A stretch of DNA of 64,000 nt from Bacteroidales bacterium (GTDB lineage: Bacteria; Bacteroidota; Bacteroidia; Bacteroidales; Lentimicrobiaceae). Position numbers and translations under genes: made by a program. Below are positions 39,341 through 48,753 of this stretch, piece after piece (position 1 is the first letter of the stretch; every line of letters starts with the position of its first letter). The stretch is from positions 186,001-250,000 of the forward strand of contig JADJEQ010000001.1 of assembly GCA_016709025.1 (NCBI GenBank), written 5' to 3'. Under the pieces are notes generated by a model, which saw nothing but the letters and a program-made list of their open reading frames with translations, made no database searches and was not told the origin of the DNA.

Positions 39341-39841
39341 CTAAATACTGTTCGTTATAAATTCTTGAAGGGTTCCCTTCTCTTTCATTTTTATATACTT
39401 CTCCACATTTTTGTCTTTTTCCATATTTTCCCTGTTCCTGGTGTAGAAATCAATAACAGTTTCTATTCCTTTCACGTTACCCATGATTTTATTTTTGTAA
39501 TCTTTTGTCTCAAGCGAATACTTTGTCCAGCCACACATAAAAATCATCAGCAACTCAGGGTTGGAGTCAAAGAAATTTACTATGTCTGTATTTACTTCAA
39601 CCGAAACATTTGGACATCCAGTCAACCACAGGATTACGAAAGAATTAACTTCCTTCCGCTTCACAGGCTGGTCTTTAATGGGTGTGCCAATCAACCAGTC
39701 AATGCCATTTAAAATATCCGTTTCATATTTTGCATAATCTTCATTTGTTGAAAATGCATAATCCTCAGGCACTTCAAACTCCTGGGCGTAAACACCAACA
39801 GCAATAATCGTAAACATCAGAAATCCAAATGCTTTTTTCAT
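39341..39841 (-). CDS. Exported protein of unknown function
   Basis: 166 residues with a clear signal peptide (1-19, ending VYAQ). The mature part is acidic and helical in character (NENMEKDKNVEKYIKMKEKG-like end), with two Cys. It resembles no family I can name with confidence. Its codon use looks normal for the region, and the start has the usual KKAF leader. Confidence 0.6.
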   Translation of the reverse strand: MKKAFGFLMFTIIAVGVYAQEFEVPEDYAFSTNEDYAKYETDILNGIDWLIGTPIKDQPVKRKEVNSFVILWLTGCPNVSVEVNTDIVNFFDSNPELLMIFMCGWTKYSLETKDYKNKIMGNVKGIETVIDFYTRNRENMEKDKNVEKYIKMKEKGTLQEFITNSI

Positions 39842-39879
39842 AATCAGGTTGATTTAAGGTTAATATTTATGTTATTCGG

Positions 39880-40505
39880 ATATAGAATTACAGAATTTCA
39901 GGTTTCAGGGTTTCAGGGTTACAGGGTTACAGAATTTCAGGGTTTCAGAATTTCAGGGTTTATGGTTCAAGTTCAGTGGTGGTTAGCAGTCACCCGGGCA
40001 AGGGTTAAGCAGCTTCAGATCAGGGTTTAGCTTCGCTGACCTTCGGTTCAGAGTTACAGATTAATTCGGTCCGGTGGTTGAGCGAAGTCGAAACCATCCG
40101 GATACGGGGTTACAGAATTTCAAGTTTCAGGTTTCAGGGTTTCCGGTTTCAGGGTTTCAGAATTTCAGGGTTTAGCTTCGCTGACCTTCGGTTCAGAGTT
40201 ACAGATTAATTCGGTCCGGTGGTTGAGCGAAGTCGAAACCATCCGGATACGGGGTTACAGAATTACAGGGTTTCAGGTTCAAGGTTCAAGGGTTCAAAAG
40301 GTTCAAACTAGAAGTTGGCAATAGGCAATAGGCAGTTGGCAAAAGAAACTTCAAAGGTTCAAGGCTTCATGAGTTCAAAGGTACAAGGGTTTAGCTTCGC
40401 TGACCTTCGGTTCAGGGTTACAGAGTTCAAAGGTTCAAAAGTTCAAAGGTTCAAGCGTTTCAGGGTTTCAGGATTTCAGGGTTTCAGAGTTTAGCGTCGC
40501 TGGAC
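39880..40505. repeat. tttcagggtttcag repeat field with a 98-bp direct repeat
   Basis: The spacer consists of near-tandem ttcag/ttacag words and gttcaaagg words. A 98-base segment is exactly repeated at 40021-40118 and 40166-40263. It contains tagcttcgctgaccttcggttcag and the ggtccggtggttgagcgaagtcgaaaccatccgg unit, also present at 32566. No gene is present. Confidence 0.85.
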
Positions 40506-40508
40506 TAT

Positions 40509-41072
40509 TCAATAAAGCAACAGGTCAAAAACCCGCAAAAAAATAAATGTCCCTGCAAATAATCCCACAAGCACATAATTTACCTTCGATGGAATGGATA
40601 TCAAACCATTTAAAAGAAGTAAAGCTCCGGAAAATACTTGTAATATCAGAATCCTGGTTTTATATTTTCCACGGTTAAGTTTCCAATCACCTGATGTAAG
40701 CAATGAAATCCCGTTTGCCGATATTCCCAAAACCGTTACTTCAGCCTCCTGTGAATTCAGGTTGTCAAGATCGGAGCTTTCAATGGTTATTTCAGCTTTT
40801 TGACCGCTTTTTAATTCAGAAATATCTTTATGACGGTTGCGCGAAATACTGCCACTTAAAAAGATAAACTGACATTTATATTCTTTGGTGAAGAATTTAT
40901 AATCTCTGAATGCCCTCCTTCCCCCTACCCTCATCATATCCGTTGAAAGTTCAACACTGAGCAGGTTGATTGAATGTACACCCTCTGACCGGTTGTATGA
41001 CGTAATCCCGAAATACAGTATCAGTGCGCCTGCCAGAACAAAGTACCAGTTAAAATGTGAATTCTTTTTCAA
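40509..41072 (-). CDS. Membrane protein of unknown function
   Basis: 187 residues. One hydrophobic segment lies near the start (about 10-24) and two at the end (about 138-158 and 165-183). An extramembrane part between them (about 30-135, including KSGQKAEITIESSDLDN) is predicted to be mostly beta. No named family was recognised. The 3' end borders a long repeat field. Confidence 0.58.
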   Translation of the reverse strand: MKKNSHFNWYFVLAGALILYFGITSYNRSEGVHSINLLSVELSTDMMRVGGRRAFRDYKFFTKEYKCQFIFLSGSISRNRHKDISELKSGQKAEITIESSDLDNLNSQEAEVTVLGISANGISLLTSGDWKLNRGKYKTRILILQVFSGALLLLNGLISIPSKVNYVLVGLFAGTFIFLRVFDLLLY

Positions 41073-41198
41073 GTAAAAAGTCTAAAGTAAAAAGTAAAAA
41101 GCCTGCGGGTTGAACCCAATGAAATGAACAAATATTCGTTGCATCTATGTTTAACTTCAACGATGCAAGGATTGCATGCATTTGCATTAAATATATCC

Positions 41199-41945
41199 TC
41201 AGAATTTGTAGTCCCCTTTGGCGTCAATGGTGATTTTCAGTTCATTTTTCTCCGCAGTAAATCTGTCGTAACCTGTTTTCAGATTTGTCCAGAAATCAAT
41301 CAGTTCTTTGTTGTTGTTGCACTTTTCCTTATAACTGCTGAAATTCTGATCTGTCATCCTGAAGGGGAAGATGTAAACCGGAATATCGGATTGTCCGTTG
41401 TTTTTAGCCAGCACCGCATATACATACAATTCCTTGATTTTATCATCTGTCAAGGGCAAACAACCGATGGTAACACATGATCCGTGAATAAATATGTTAT
41501 TCCCCGGGTCAGCAGCCTTACTCTTTTTCCGGTCAGCCTGATTTGGATAATTAATCCCAAGCGACAGGTAAAAGTTACTTACCGGATTAAACTGGTTAAT
41601 CTTATAAAATCCTTCGGGAACCTGTAAGTCTCCCTGTTTCCTTTTCGGCCCCAATTGACCTGAACGCGCACATACCTCAACTGAACTTATAATCCTGTAG
41701 CTGGTCTCTGTCTTTTTCTTTGCATAAATTTCGAGTTCATCGCTGTCTTTGTAAACGACGATCAGAATATTCAGGTTGTTCTTTTCCAGGTTATTTTCAC
41801 TCAACTTCTGCCCTACGATCATTTCCTTTTCCCTGAAGGCAGTTCGCACCTTCTCATACTTTTTCTGTTCAGTTAAAAAGTCCGTCCTGAAAGTCAGGGC
41901 TTCCAGCATGAAGATCATGGAGATAAGTGCGGCGGTTGTTTTCAT
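41199..41945 (-). CDS. YafK-type L,D-transpeptidase family protein
   Basis: 248 residues with an N-terminal signal-like segment. The catalytic motif is HGSCVTIGC, with His154 and Cys162, as in the YkuD fold. Upstream segments (KRKQGDLQVPEGFYKINQFNP, LSLGINYPNQAD) are typical of the YafK subgroup. Such enzymes act on peptidoglycan or its attached lipoproteins in the periplasm by exchanging peptide bonds at meso-diaminopimelate. The specific activity here (cross-linking, anchoring or release) cannot be told. Confidence 0.85.
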   Translation of the reverse strand: MKTTAALISMIFMLEALTFRTDFLTEQKKYEKVRTAFREKEMIVGQKLSENNLEKNNLNILIVVYKDSDELEIYAKKKTETSYRIISSVEVCARSGQLGPKRKQGDLQVPEGFYKINQFNPVSNFYLSLGINYPNQADRKKSKAADPGNNIFIHGSCVTIGCLPLTDDKIKELYVYAVLAKNNGQSDIPVYIFPFRMTDQNFSSYKEKCNNNKELIDFWTNLKTGYDRFTAEKNELKITIDAKGDYKF

Positions 41946-41990
41946 ATACTCAGGCTCAAAGTCGAAAGATCAAAGCTTAAAGTAAAGATT

Positions 41991-42136
41991 CATTCTACAT
42001 TCTACATTCGTCATTCATCATTCATCATTCGTCATTCGTCATTCGTCATTCGTCATTCGTCATTCGTCATTCGTCATTCGTCATTCGTCATTCGTCATTC
42101 GTCATTCGTCATTCGTCATTCGTCATTCGTCATTCA
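41991..42136. repeat. Microsatellite of about 21 units of the 7-mer cattcgt
   Basis: The first units vary (cattcta, cattcat), and from about 42025 on the units are almost all cattcgt. It fills the 205-base spacer between the L,D-transpeptidase and the PNPOx-like gene. There are no spacers between units, so it is not a CRISPR array. Confidence 0.95.
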
Positions 42137-42151
42137 TAATTCCTGATCAAA

Positions 42152-42682
42152 TTAAAAACTAACCGAAGGTGCTTTGGAAGTTACCGGATCGTTGTTCAAA
42201 CCATGCTTATAGTTGACGACTTCCAGTGTTACCGGCTGTATCTTTATCAGGACGAAAATGTTCTGCCAGTCAGGCAGGCCCTCCCAATAGCCACGCTTCA
42301 TTTTGATCAGCAGTTCTTTGTCATCCAGAATTTCTGCCGTACCGGCAATATTCACATATCCCTTTGCATTGACATGGTCGGCAAAATAAACACTTACTTT
42401 GGGGTTGTCTCTGATTTCCTTTACTTTCCGGCTGTTGCGTGAAGTCGCGAACCAGATAATCAAATCATCGCCGGGAGGGAATGGATTCATGGTACGAACC
42501 TGTGGCTGACCCGTGGAATCGACGGTAACCAGGCCGCAATAGGTTGTTTCGGCGATGATTTCGCGGGCTGCGGAAATAATAGTATCCCTGTTAACAGCGG
42601 ATTGAGCATTGAGATCTGTTGAAATAACGGATGCAAATCCTGTTAAACAGAAAACCATAATCAGTGTGAATCCCATTTTCAT
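42152..42682 (-). CDS. Exported pyridoxamine 5'-phosphate oxidase-like protein
   Basis: 176 residues. A signal peptide (about 1-27) is followed by a PNPOx-like split-barrel fold: TYCGLVTVDSTGQPQVRTM, IIWFATSRNSRKVKEIRDNPKVSVYF, KGYVNIAGTAEILDD. The family binds FMN or heme and often reduces unknown substrates. Export is unusual for the family, since the cofactor would need to be loaded or carried out. It is preceded by a lipoprotein gene with an 85-base gap. Confidence 0.83.
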   Translation of the reverse strand: MKMGFTLIMVFCLTGFASVISTDLNAQSAVNRDTIISAAREIIAETTYCGLVTVDSTGQPQVRTMNPFPPGDDLIIWFATSRNSRKVKEIRDNPKVSVYFADHVNAKGYVNIAGTAEILDDKELLIKMKRGYWEGLPDWQNIFVLIKIQPVTLEVVNYKHGLNNDPVTSKAPSVSF

Positions 42683-42767
42683 ATTGATGCAATTTGAGTG
42701 AAGTATTTCTGGATGATTTTTGCAAAAATTTGCCTGGCCCTATCAATTAAGCTGGCCGGAAAGCATT

Positions 42768-43571
42768 TCAATACAATAGCTTAGCTACACCGGGTGTCTT
42801 TAAGCTGAACCAGAATATCCTGACCGGTTCCGGTTTTTCGTGGGTTCCGTTCTTGTTTTCGTCGTGTCCGGCAAAAACGTACATGATGTCGTTTCCGGCA
42901 TCGTATTGAGAACGGATGGCAGAATAATCGGGTGGAATAAGCTGAGTTCTGACACTGCAACCGGCATCAAACTGATAAAACCGCCTCAGGTCCATTTTAT
43001 TGATCAGGCTATCATTGTTGGTATCCTCGTCGTAAACTGAAACCAGGAAAAAGTTTCTGTTTATGGGTTCTTTATCAATTGAGTCCTGATAAAAGGAAGG
43101 ATAATAGAGTGTTTTAACTAAAACCGGGTGGCTGAACATAAAGTTGTTCTTTTCTGATTTCAGGTCATAGTGGGCTATATTTAAGAGATTATAGCCGAAT
43201 AAAATATCAATTCCCGGCATAAAGTGCCTTATGTTTTCATCTTCTCCTTCGTCACTGTCGCCTGAATACCACGATTGTTTTTTACTCCCGGGCGTTTCTG
43301 ATTCAGGCCGGGATTTGTAGATACTGACCAGCCGGTGATCATCAAGCCCGGTTAAAATAACCTTATTGGGGAATGTTGATACCTGCTTCATCGTCAGGTT
43401 TCCTTCGACCGAACTCCAGGTGCTGTCGCCTATAATCGTGGTATCATCGTCAGAACCAATGGTTATTTGTTCTTCTGCCTGCCCGTTGTCTCTGCCGGAA
43501 CAGGAAACCATGCAACTGCCCGAAAGAATCATTGCGGGCACGATGGTGATGATAATTTTTCTATATATCAT
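42768..43571 (-). CDS. Lipoprotein of unknown function
   Basis: 267 residues with a lipoprotein signal peptide (SGSCMVSC; Cys20 or Cys24). The mature part has an acidic opening (QAEEQITIGSDDDT) and repeated beta-strand-like segments (GLDDHRLVSIYKS, FYQFDAGCSVRTQL, DIMYVFAGHDENKNG). I do not recognise the family. It may be co-transcribed with the PNPOx-like gene downstream. Confidence 0.62.
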   Translation of the reverse strand: MIYRKIIITIVPAMILSGSCMVSCSGRDNGQAEEQITIGSDDDTTIIGDSTWSSVEGNLTMKQVSTFPNKVILTGLDDHRLVSIYKSRPESETPGSKKQSWYSGDSDEGEDENIRHFMPGIDILFGYNLLNIAHYDLKSEKNNFMFSHPVLVKTLYYPSFYQDSIDKEPINRNFFLVSVYDEDTNNDSLINKMDLRRFYQFDAGCSVRTQLIPPDYSAIRSQYDAGNDIMYVFAGHDENKNGTHEKPEPVRIFWFSLKTPGVAKLLY

Positions 43572-43708
43572 TGGTTATTTGTTTTTGTGTTTGTCTAAAA
43601 TTCTGTTCCTCTTATATCCCTTTATCTTCACACTTGACAAAATGATAATCCATCTCACCCCAGGATAACCTGTCTTTAAATGCTTTATACTATTGAACCT
43701 GCTATGGA

Positions 43709-44743
43709 TTAAAAACAATAGCCCAGTGAAAGCCCAATAAAATTATTGTAAATCCTGAAGTCAGTATAAATTTTCCTCCTGTCTTTGATATAAAATGACT
43801 TATTTATCCCCAAATCAAACACGAACGGGGAAAAAAGATAGTACTTGTCATCACTATAATATTTTATGCCGGTCGAAAAAACAGGAGAAATTCCCGCGTA
43901 GAAATTAGGAGCCGCTTTTTTTGAACCCATCCTGAAAGCCAGGTTGATCGGAAAAACCAGATCGAAATCACCCTTCTCTTTTGCTGAATAAGTGACTGAA
44001 CTATAAAATATTCCGCAGTTAAATGAAAGAATATCATTTTTCACGGAATTATAAAAATCAAAAGTGATGCCTCCTGTGTAACCCAATTCTCCAACATTTG
44101 AAAACCGGTAATTAACTCCGGAATGAATGATGGGCGTAACTTCAATTTTATCTTTACTCCGGTAAACAATACTTTTATCATCATTTTTAGTTGAATTATA
44201 ATGTGTTATAAGTTCGGTCAGGCTCCCGGTTTTAAGTCTGGATTTCTCTATTTGCGGATAAATGAAAATCCGGTCATTCATGATCTTTTGCATAGTAAAA
44301 ACATACTCATAGTTACTCATTTTACCCTTAGCAACCTTTTTGAATGTTTCAAGAAGCTCATGAAAGTTCTGAATGCTGTCTCTTACAAAGTATCTGTTTT
44401 TACTTTGTTCATTTAATAAATAGAGGCTGATATAGCCTTTGACCAGACACTGCAGGTTTTTGCGGACCGGAATATCCTTTTCTATCAATAAATGAGATTC
44501 AAAATACTTGTGATCACTGAATCCAAATGAAATAATAGAATCCGGTAAGTATGCAACCGGAGGGCTTTGATCATTAAGCCTGAATGAAACGCTTTTTGTT
44601 AACTTATAATAAGGGTTGTTTTCAATATATCCATGCAAGGTATCATGGTTATTCAAAACGATAAATCCTTCCCGATAAGCTATCTGTCCGTTTAGTTTCA
44701 CAATTACCAGGATTCCTGTTAAAAGCAGTAATAATTTCTTCAT
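43709..44743 (-). CDS. Outer-membrane protein with C-terminal barrel
   Basis: 344 residues from the ATG at 44743 (an in-frame ATG at 44818 adds 25 residues lacking signal character). A signal peptide (MKKLLLLLTGILVIVKLNGQ) is followed by FIVLNNHDTLHGYIENN, a motif seen at the start of many exported Bacteroidota proteins. The C-terminal 150 residues contain beta-strands of a barrel (VNYRFSNVGELGYTGGITFD, FRIYNNFIGLSLGYCF), ending in Phe. Function unknown. Confidence 0.65.
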   Translation of the reverse strand: MKKLLLLLTGILVIVKLNGQIAYREGFIVLNNHDTLHGYIENNPYYKLTKSVSFRLNDQSPPVAYLPDSIISFGFSDHKYFESHLLIEKDIPVRKNLQCLVKGYISLYLLNEQSKNRYFVRDSIQNFHELLETFKKVAKGKMSNYEYVFTMQKIMNDRIFIYPQIEKSRLKTGSLTELITHYNSTKNDDKSIVYRSKDKIEVTPIIHSGVNYRFSNVGELGYTGGITFDFYNSVKNDILSFNCGIFYSSVTYSAKEKGDFDLVFPINLAFRMGSKKAAPNFYAGISPVFSTGIKYYSDDKYYLFSPFVFDLGINKSFYIKDRRKIYTDFRIYNNFIGLSLGYCF

Positions 44744-44887
44744 GTATCGTATTAACTGGTTTGTTCTCTTTGAATAGTATTGAAGGGGTGATCGGGTATG
44801 TGACAGTTTTCGGGGCAATTTATTTCAGAGTAAGATAATTCTGATCCGTACAAAATCACTTTTACTTTCCACTCACTATATTCATTT

Positions 44888-45220
44888 TTATTTCAAATGA
44901 CTTCCTTTAATGAAATCATAATCCACCTCCACCCTGGAGATCCTGACTTTAAATGCTTTATACCACTGTGCCCTGCCCTGGCTTCTTGCAAAAGTATGCT
45001 CCAGGTTCTCCCTCCATTTTCTAACAGATTCAAGATCAAGCCAGTAAGAGATTGTGATTCCCAATTCTTCCCTCACCGACTCCATTCCTAAAAAGCCTTC
45101 CTGGCTTTTGGCGAGTTCTGCCATTTTATCGGCCATGGCTGAATAACCGTTGTCTCCTTCCGTTCTTACCGAACTGAAAATCACCGCATAATAGGGTGGA
45201 CCAGGGGTATTTGCTATCAT
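44888..45220 (-). CDS. Antibiotic biosynthesis monooxygenase (ABM) domain protein
   Basis: 110 residues, a small ferredoxin-like fold of the ABM/IsdG type: YAVIFSSVRTEGDNGYSAMADKMAELAKSQEGFLGMES, with TISYWLDLESVRKWRENLEH as second strand and helix. Similar proteins degrade heme or oxidise aromatic polyketides, but most small relatives lack a known substrate. It is 8 bases after the DinB gene on the same strand, so the two are a transcription unit. Confidence 0.85.
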   Translation of the reverse strand: MIANTPGPPYYAVIFSSVRTEGDNGYSAMADKMAELAKSQEGFLGMESVREELGITISYWLDLESVRKWRENLEHTFARSQGRAQWYKAFKVRISRVEVDYDFIKGSHLK

Positions 45221-45228
45221 ATAAATAC

Positions 45229-45693
45229 CTATTTATCAATAAGTTCCTGAATCTCTGCAAAATGAAGCTCCATATGAGCCGGGTAGTATTCGATCATCTG
45301 ACGGAGTGTTACTGTTCTGTTCTCAAAATTCTGCCAGGTGTTCTCCAGTTTTGTTTGATCAATGGTTTGAATAAGGTGCACCATATGGAGGTTATAATAT
45401 TTCCAGAGCTGAACCAGGTTGTACCAGCCGGTATGCTGATAATCCTGCAGGGCGATCCATAAATCGTTGTCCTGCTGGTAGTCGGGAAACACAAGTACCT
45501 TGTTATACTGAAGTCTTACCATACGCTGATGGTTGTTTGAAGCAGAATCAACCAGGTGTCCCAAAATCTGCAGGATCGTTCTGTTCTGTTTGTTCCGTTT
45601 TTCTGTAATGGTATTCGTCGGCAGCTCCAGCAGAATTTGCTCCCAGGTATGGGTTAAACTTAAAATTCTGTTTGTAATGTTTGAAAAATCCAT
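45229..45693 (-). CDS. DinB family protein
   Basis: 154 residues forming a four-helix bundle. The family often binds a metal with three His; here HLVDSASNNHQRM is the start of helix 2, NLHMVHLIQ that of helix 3, and YYPAHMELHFAEIQELI the end. The chemistry of most DinB proteins is unknown; some are thiol transferases in detoxification. It is immediately upstream of the ABM gene. Confidence 0.85.
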   Translation of the reverse strand: MDFSNITNRILSLTHTWEQILLELPTNTITEKRNKQNRTILQILGHLVDSASNNHQRMVRLQYNKVLVFPDYQQDNDLWIALQDYQHTGWYNLVQLWKYYNLHMVHLIQTIDQTKLENTWQNFENRTVTLRQMIEYYPAHMELHFAEIQELIDK

Positions 45694-45840
45694 GATTTTG
45701 ATCAGATTCAGTTAAATGCAGGCTGGTAGCTACTTCATTCCTCATCAACACAACGATTCACAGGGTTCCGGTATTGCCTTAACGGGATGAAAAGCATACT
45801 GTCTTTTCCGTAAATATCTGCCTGAGATTCAAAAGAAGGT

Positions 45841-46320
45841 TCAATGAAATAATAACAATCCGACTAAAACTCCGGCTGCAATACTACCTATCAGGATGGC
45901 TCCGTTTTTCCCCCTGTCGTGCGACACCCTGGCCTGAATATTTTCCGGTTCATACTGCCTGTCTGTTTGAATGTCTGATTTGCCTTTTAGCTGATAAAAT
46001 TCTGCTTTGCAACGGTAACATGAACTCATAAGATCAGGCCGGGTCTCTTCTGTGATGATAACAAGGTTAGCATCTAAAGCGCAGCCTTCATTTCTTAGAA
46101 TTTCTATTGCATGAGCCTCACTACAGGAAACTGAGAATCCGGTTTCACCGAGTTTTATTTCTCCGACTTTTTTCATGGAGTCAGTAACCGGAATAAACTT
46201 TTGAATCGCAATATCACATTCCCTGTAATCAGATTTATCCATCTGATACCCTGTTCTTATAATCCTGTGCGAGCACCCTGTAATTATCAGGAACAGTATT
46301 AAATAGTTAATGAGTTTCAT
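45841..46320 (-). CDS. Lipoprotein of unknown function, DUF4156-like features
   Basis: 159 residues from the ATG at 46320 (the longer frame starts at 46359). The lipobox is ITGC. Cys-rich segments (FSVSCSEAHAIEILRNEGCAL, LMSSCYRCKAEFYQL) and the ANLVIITEET stretch are reminiscent of DUF4156-type lipoproteins, though not diagnostically. A C-terminal hydrophobic segment (ILIGSIAAGVLVGLLLF) suggests a second anchor. Confidence 0.55.
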   Translation of the reverse strand: MKLINYLILFLIITGCSHRIIRTGYQMDKSDYRECDIAIQKFIPVTDSMKKVGEIKLGETGFSVSCSEAHAIEILRNEGCALDANLVIITEETRPDLMSSCYRCKAEFYQLKGKSDIQTDRQYEPENIQARVSHDRGKNGAILIGSIAAGVLVGLLLFH

Positions 46321-46677
46321 AACGCTATATTTTAATTTTTCCTGACGCTTAAACTTCAAATATCTTTTATTTTTAATATTTCAGATGTAGAGAAACCGTT
46401 CAATAGTCATGCATAAAATAACAGGTTTTATGAATAAGTGAAGTCCTCCTGAAATCAGACTGCACTGTAAAATATGCGTTAATCTTCTTGCTGCATCAAT
46501 CGCAGCAAAACTCTGAATAATAAAGGTCAAATCAAAACCTGAGCGTGGAAATAAAATGTTTTTTTTTCGTGGAAAGGAGCTTATAGAAAAAATCCATTTC
46601 CCGCAGATCTACTATAAAAGGATGTCCGGCGCACCAGGCTTAATTCGGGCGTGCCTGCACACCAGCCAGGAATTGGC
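46321..46677. other. Spacer with no recognised feature
   Basis: This spacer of about 350 bases is AT-rich with some inverted words near 46620-46670 (gcgcaccaggc, gcctgcacacc). No frame longer than a few dozen codons and no clear promoter were seen. Confidence 0.4.
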
Positions 46678-47385
46678 TTATGCCAGACTAACGCCAAAAA
46701 GGTAACCCACAAATGCCGTTAAGCCCATAGCAACGGTTCCCCAGAATGTAATCCTGATGACTGCCCTGCTGATGCTTGAGCCTCCTGTTTTAGCCGCCAG
46801 CGCTCCCAGTAAAATAAGGAAAATGATGGCAAAACCATATAGGGAATATTCCATATGTTTTAAGGGCAGGAAGAGTGTAACCAGAAGCGGAAGAATTCCA
46901 CCCACGGTAAAAGAGGCACCGGAAGCTAAAGCTGCCTGAATTGGATTTGCCTGTGATATCTCGTTCATACCCAGTTCATCTCTCATATGGGCACCTAAAG
47001 CATCGTGCTCCGATAATTCCTTCGCAACGGTGATTGCAGTTTCCTTTTTCAACCCTCGTTTTTCATAAATTTCAGCCAGGCGTTCCAATTCAAGTTCTGG
47101 CATATCCTCCAGTTCCTGCTTTTCACGCCTGATATCTGCCGTTTCCACATCAGTCTGCGAGCTCACCGAAACATACTCTCCGGCAGCCATTGACAATGCT
47201 CCGGCTACCAAACCTGCAACTGTTGCCAAAACCACAGGTTCCCTGAGCTGGCTTGCCGCTGCGATACCGATGGCAAGGCTGGCGGTTGATAAAATACCAT
47301 CGTTGGCACCAAGTACTGCCGCCCGAAGCCAGTTACTGCGTTGCACGAAGTGAGGTGCGAGATAATCATCCTTTTTGTCTGTCAT
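46678..47385 (-). CDS. VIT1/CCC1-family transporter
   Basis: 235 residues from the ATG at 47385. The family moves iron or manganese across membranes. The sequence has the typical start LRAAVLGANDGILSTASLAIG, the GLVAGALSMAAGEYVSVSSQ helix, a cytoplasmic helical part (EKRGLKKETAITVAKELSEHDALGAHMRDE) with metal-binding Glu residues, and three hydrophobic C-terminal helices. It probably forms a dimer in the inner membrane. Confidence 0.92.
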   Translation of the reverse strand: MTDKKDDYLAPHFVQRSNWLRAAVLGANDGILSTASLAIGIAAASQLREPVVLATVAGLVAGALSMAAGEYVSVSSQTDVETADIRREKQELEDMPELELERLAEIYEKRGLKKETAITVAKELSEHDALGAHMRDELGMNEISQANPIQAALASGASFTVGGILPLLVTLFLPLKHMEYSLYGFAIIFLILLGALAAKTGGSSISRAVIRITFWGTVAMGLTAFVGYLFGVSLA

Positions 47386-47856
47386 ATTCGTTTTTTCCTG
47401 GTAATTACAGATTATTTTTTGCAACCCATTCCCTTCAGTGAATTTTCCCCTGAACCTGCCGGGTTATGTCCGCTGAAACATACATTGAATTTATAGAAAA
47501 GGAAAGATAAAATATCATGGCTGGCGTTCACAACAAAATTCGCTATAATAAATTTCAATTCAAAACCCGAATTTGACCAATCCCAGTCCGGCCTGGATAT
47601 CCTTTTAAAGCGGCAATGTCCGGGTTATCCCTGGAATCTGAATGAAGTTCAAATGTATTTCCCAATTCCGGAGACAGTACCTGCAATTTCCGGTTTTGAA
47701 GCAAAAAGCAGGCAGTCACAAAAAGTAATTATAACATGTGTGGGGATACCTATTTAAAACCACGTTAATTGTAATATATTGAATTCTGATTCCCTATTTC
47801 AATTCTATCACTTTTGTTTATTCCTACAACACCAGGATTCGGCCCTGCTTCAGACC
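47386..47856. other. Spacer with no recognised feature
   Basis: About 470 bases between two same-strand genes hold neither a gene, a clear repeat nor a promoter that I can see. Confidence 0.35.
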
Positions 47857-48753
47857 TCAATTCAGTTTCATCACTTGTTCCAGCAGGGGTGAAAGTCCGC
47901 CAGGGTTAATCTGGTCGTTGTTCCAGAAACTCATAACACAACTAACATAATGCCCTCTAATGGGTGCAGCTACAAAATAGATCGTCAATGTCTTACCCCC
48001 ACTCATGCCCACCAGTGCCGAAGTTACGCCTGTAAAGTCATATATTACTCTCCTTGCAGTGGTTGCTGTTCCTTCAAAAGTAACATTCACTGTTGTGTCG
48101 GCAACAATTTTCCCCTTTTTCATGGCTATGATTGCAAGAAACTGATTGTCGACGGTTTTTGCAGCATCACCGCCATCCTTGTGAACACTCCAGTTCATCT
48201 GTCCATACGAAGGACATTGCAGATTGTTTATCCCCATCCAGTGGCAACTGCTACCCATGGGTATTTTTCTTCCGGCAAAGTTTATACTGTCAACATCTAT
48301 TGAATTATAAACAGATTCCGGAATGGCTTCCTGGTAGATGAGTCTTACAAAATCCCTTTCAAATTCCCTGTCAGTTTTGTTTACCATGGCGAAGGTGAAT
48401 CCTATTGTTTTGCTGTCTTTACTTTCGATAAAGTAATAGGATATGTTGTTGACCAGTCCGGCAGGTTCCTCCGCTGATTTAAACACATAAAAGTTTTTGA
48501 AATTCAGCAGGCTGTCCGGATAATTCAGCTCATTTTCCCTGATGGCCAGCTGTTTGAACTTCCGTTGGATGTTCCTGGCTGAAAATTCGCAGTCAATTTT
48601 CTGACTGGTTATTTCAATTCCGTCAACGTTAAAGAAGTCAATACCATGGTTCGAAATGGCCTGAAGTCTGTAAAACAGGTCATCGTTTGTTTGTCCGTAT
48701 ACTGAAATGGCCAGAAAGCCAAGTAACCCAAGCAGTGTGATTTTTATCTTCAT
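47857..48753 (-). CDS. Exported protein of unknown function
   Basis: 298 residues with a signal peptide (1-20, ending VYGQ). The mature part has no recognised domain; features are GSSCHWMGINNLQCPSYGQMN with paired cysteines, and a C-terminal segment VGMSGGKTLTIYFVAAPIRGHYV. Its start overlaps the stop of the preceding lipoprotein gene by four bases (ATGA), which indicates coupled translation. Confidence 0.62.
   Translation of the reverse strand: MKIKITLLGLLGFLAISVYGQTNDDLFYRLQAISNHGIDFFNVDGIEITSQKIDCEFSARNIQRKFKQLAIRENELNYPDSLLNFKNFYVFKSAEEPAGLVNNISYYFIESKDSKTIGFTFAMVNKTDREFERDFVRLIYQEAIPESVYNSIDVDSINFAGRKIPMGSSCHWMGINNLQCPSYGQMNWSVHKDGGDAAKTVDNQFLAIIAMKKGKIVADTTVNVTFEGTATTARRVIYDFTGVTSALVGMSGGKTLTIYFVAAPIRGHYVSCVMSFWNNDQINPGGLSPLLEQVMKLN

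Noticed and set aside
41991..42136. Regular array that could be taken for a CRISPR
   Set aside because: The units are only 7 bases and directly adjacent, with no spacers and no cas genes nearby.
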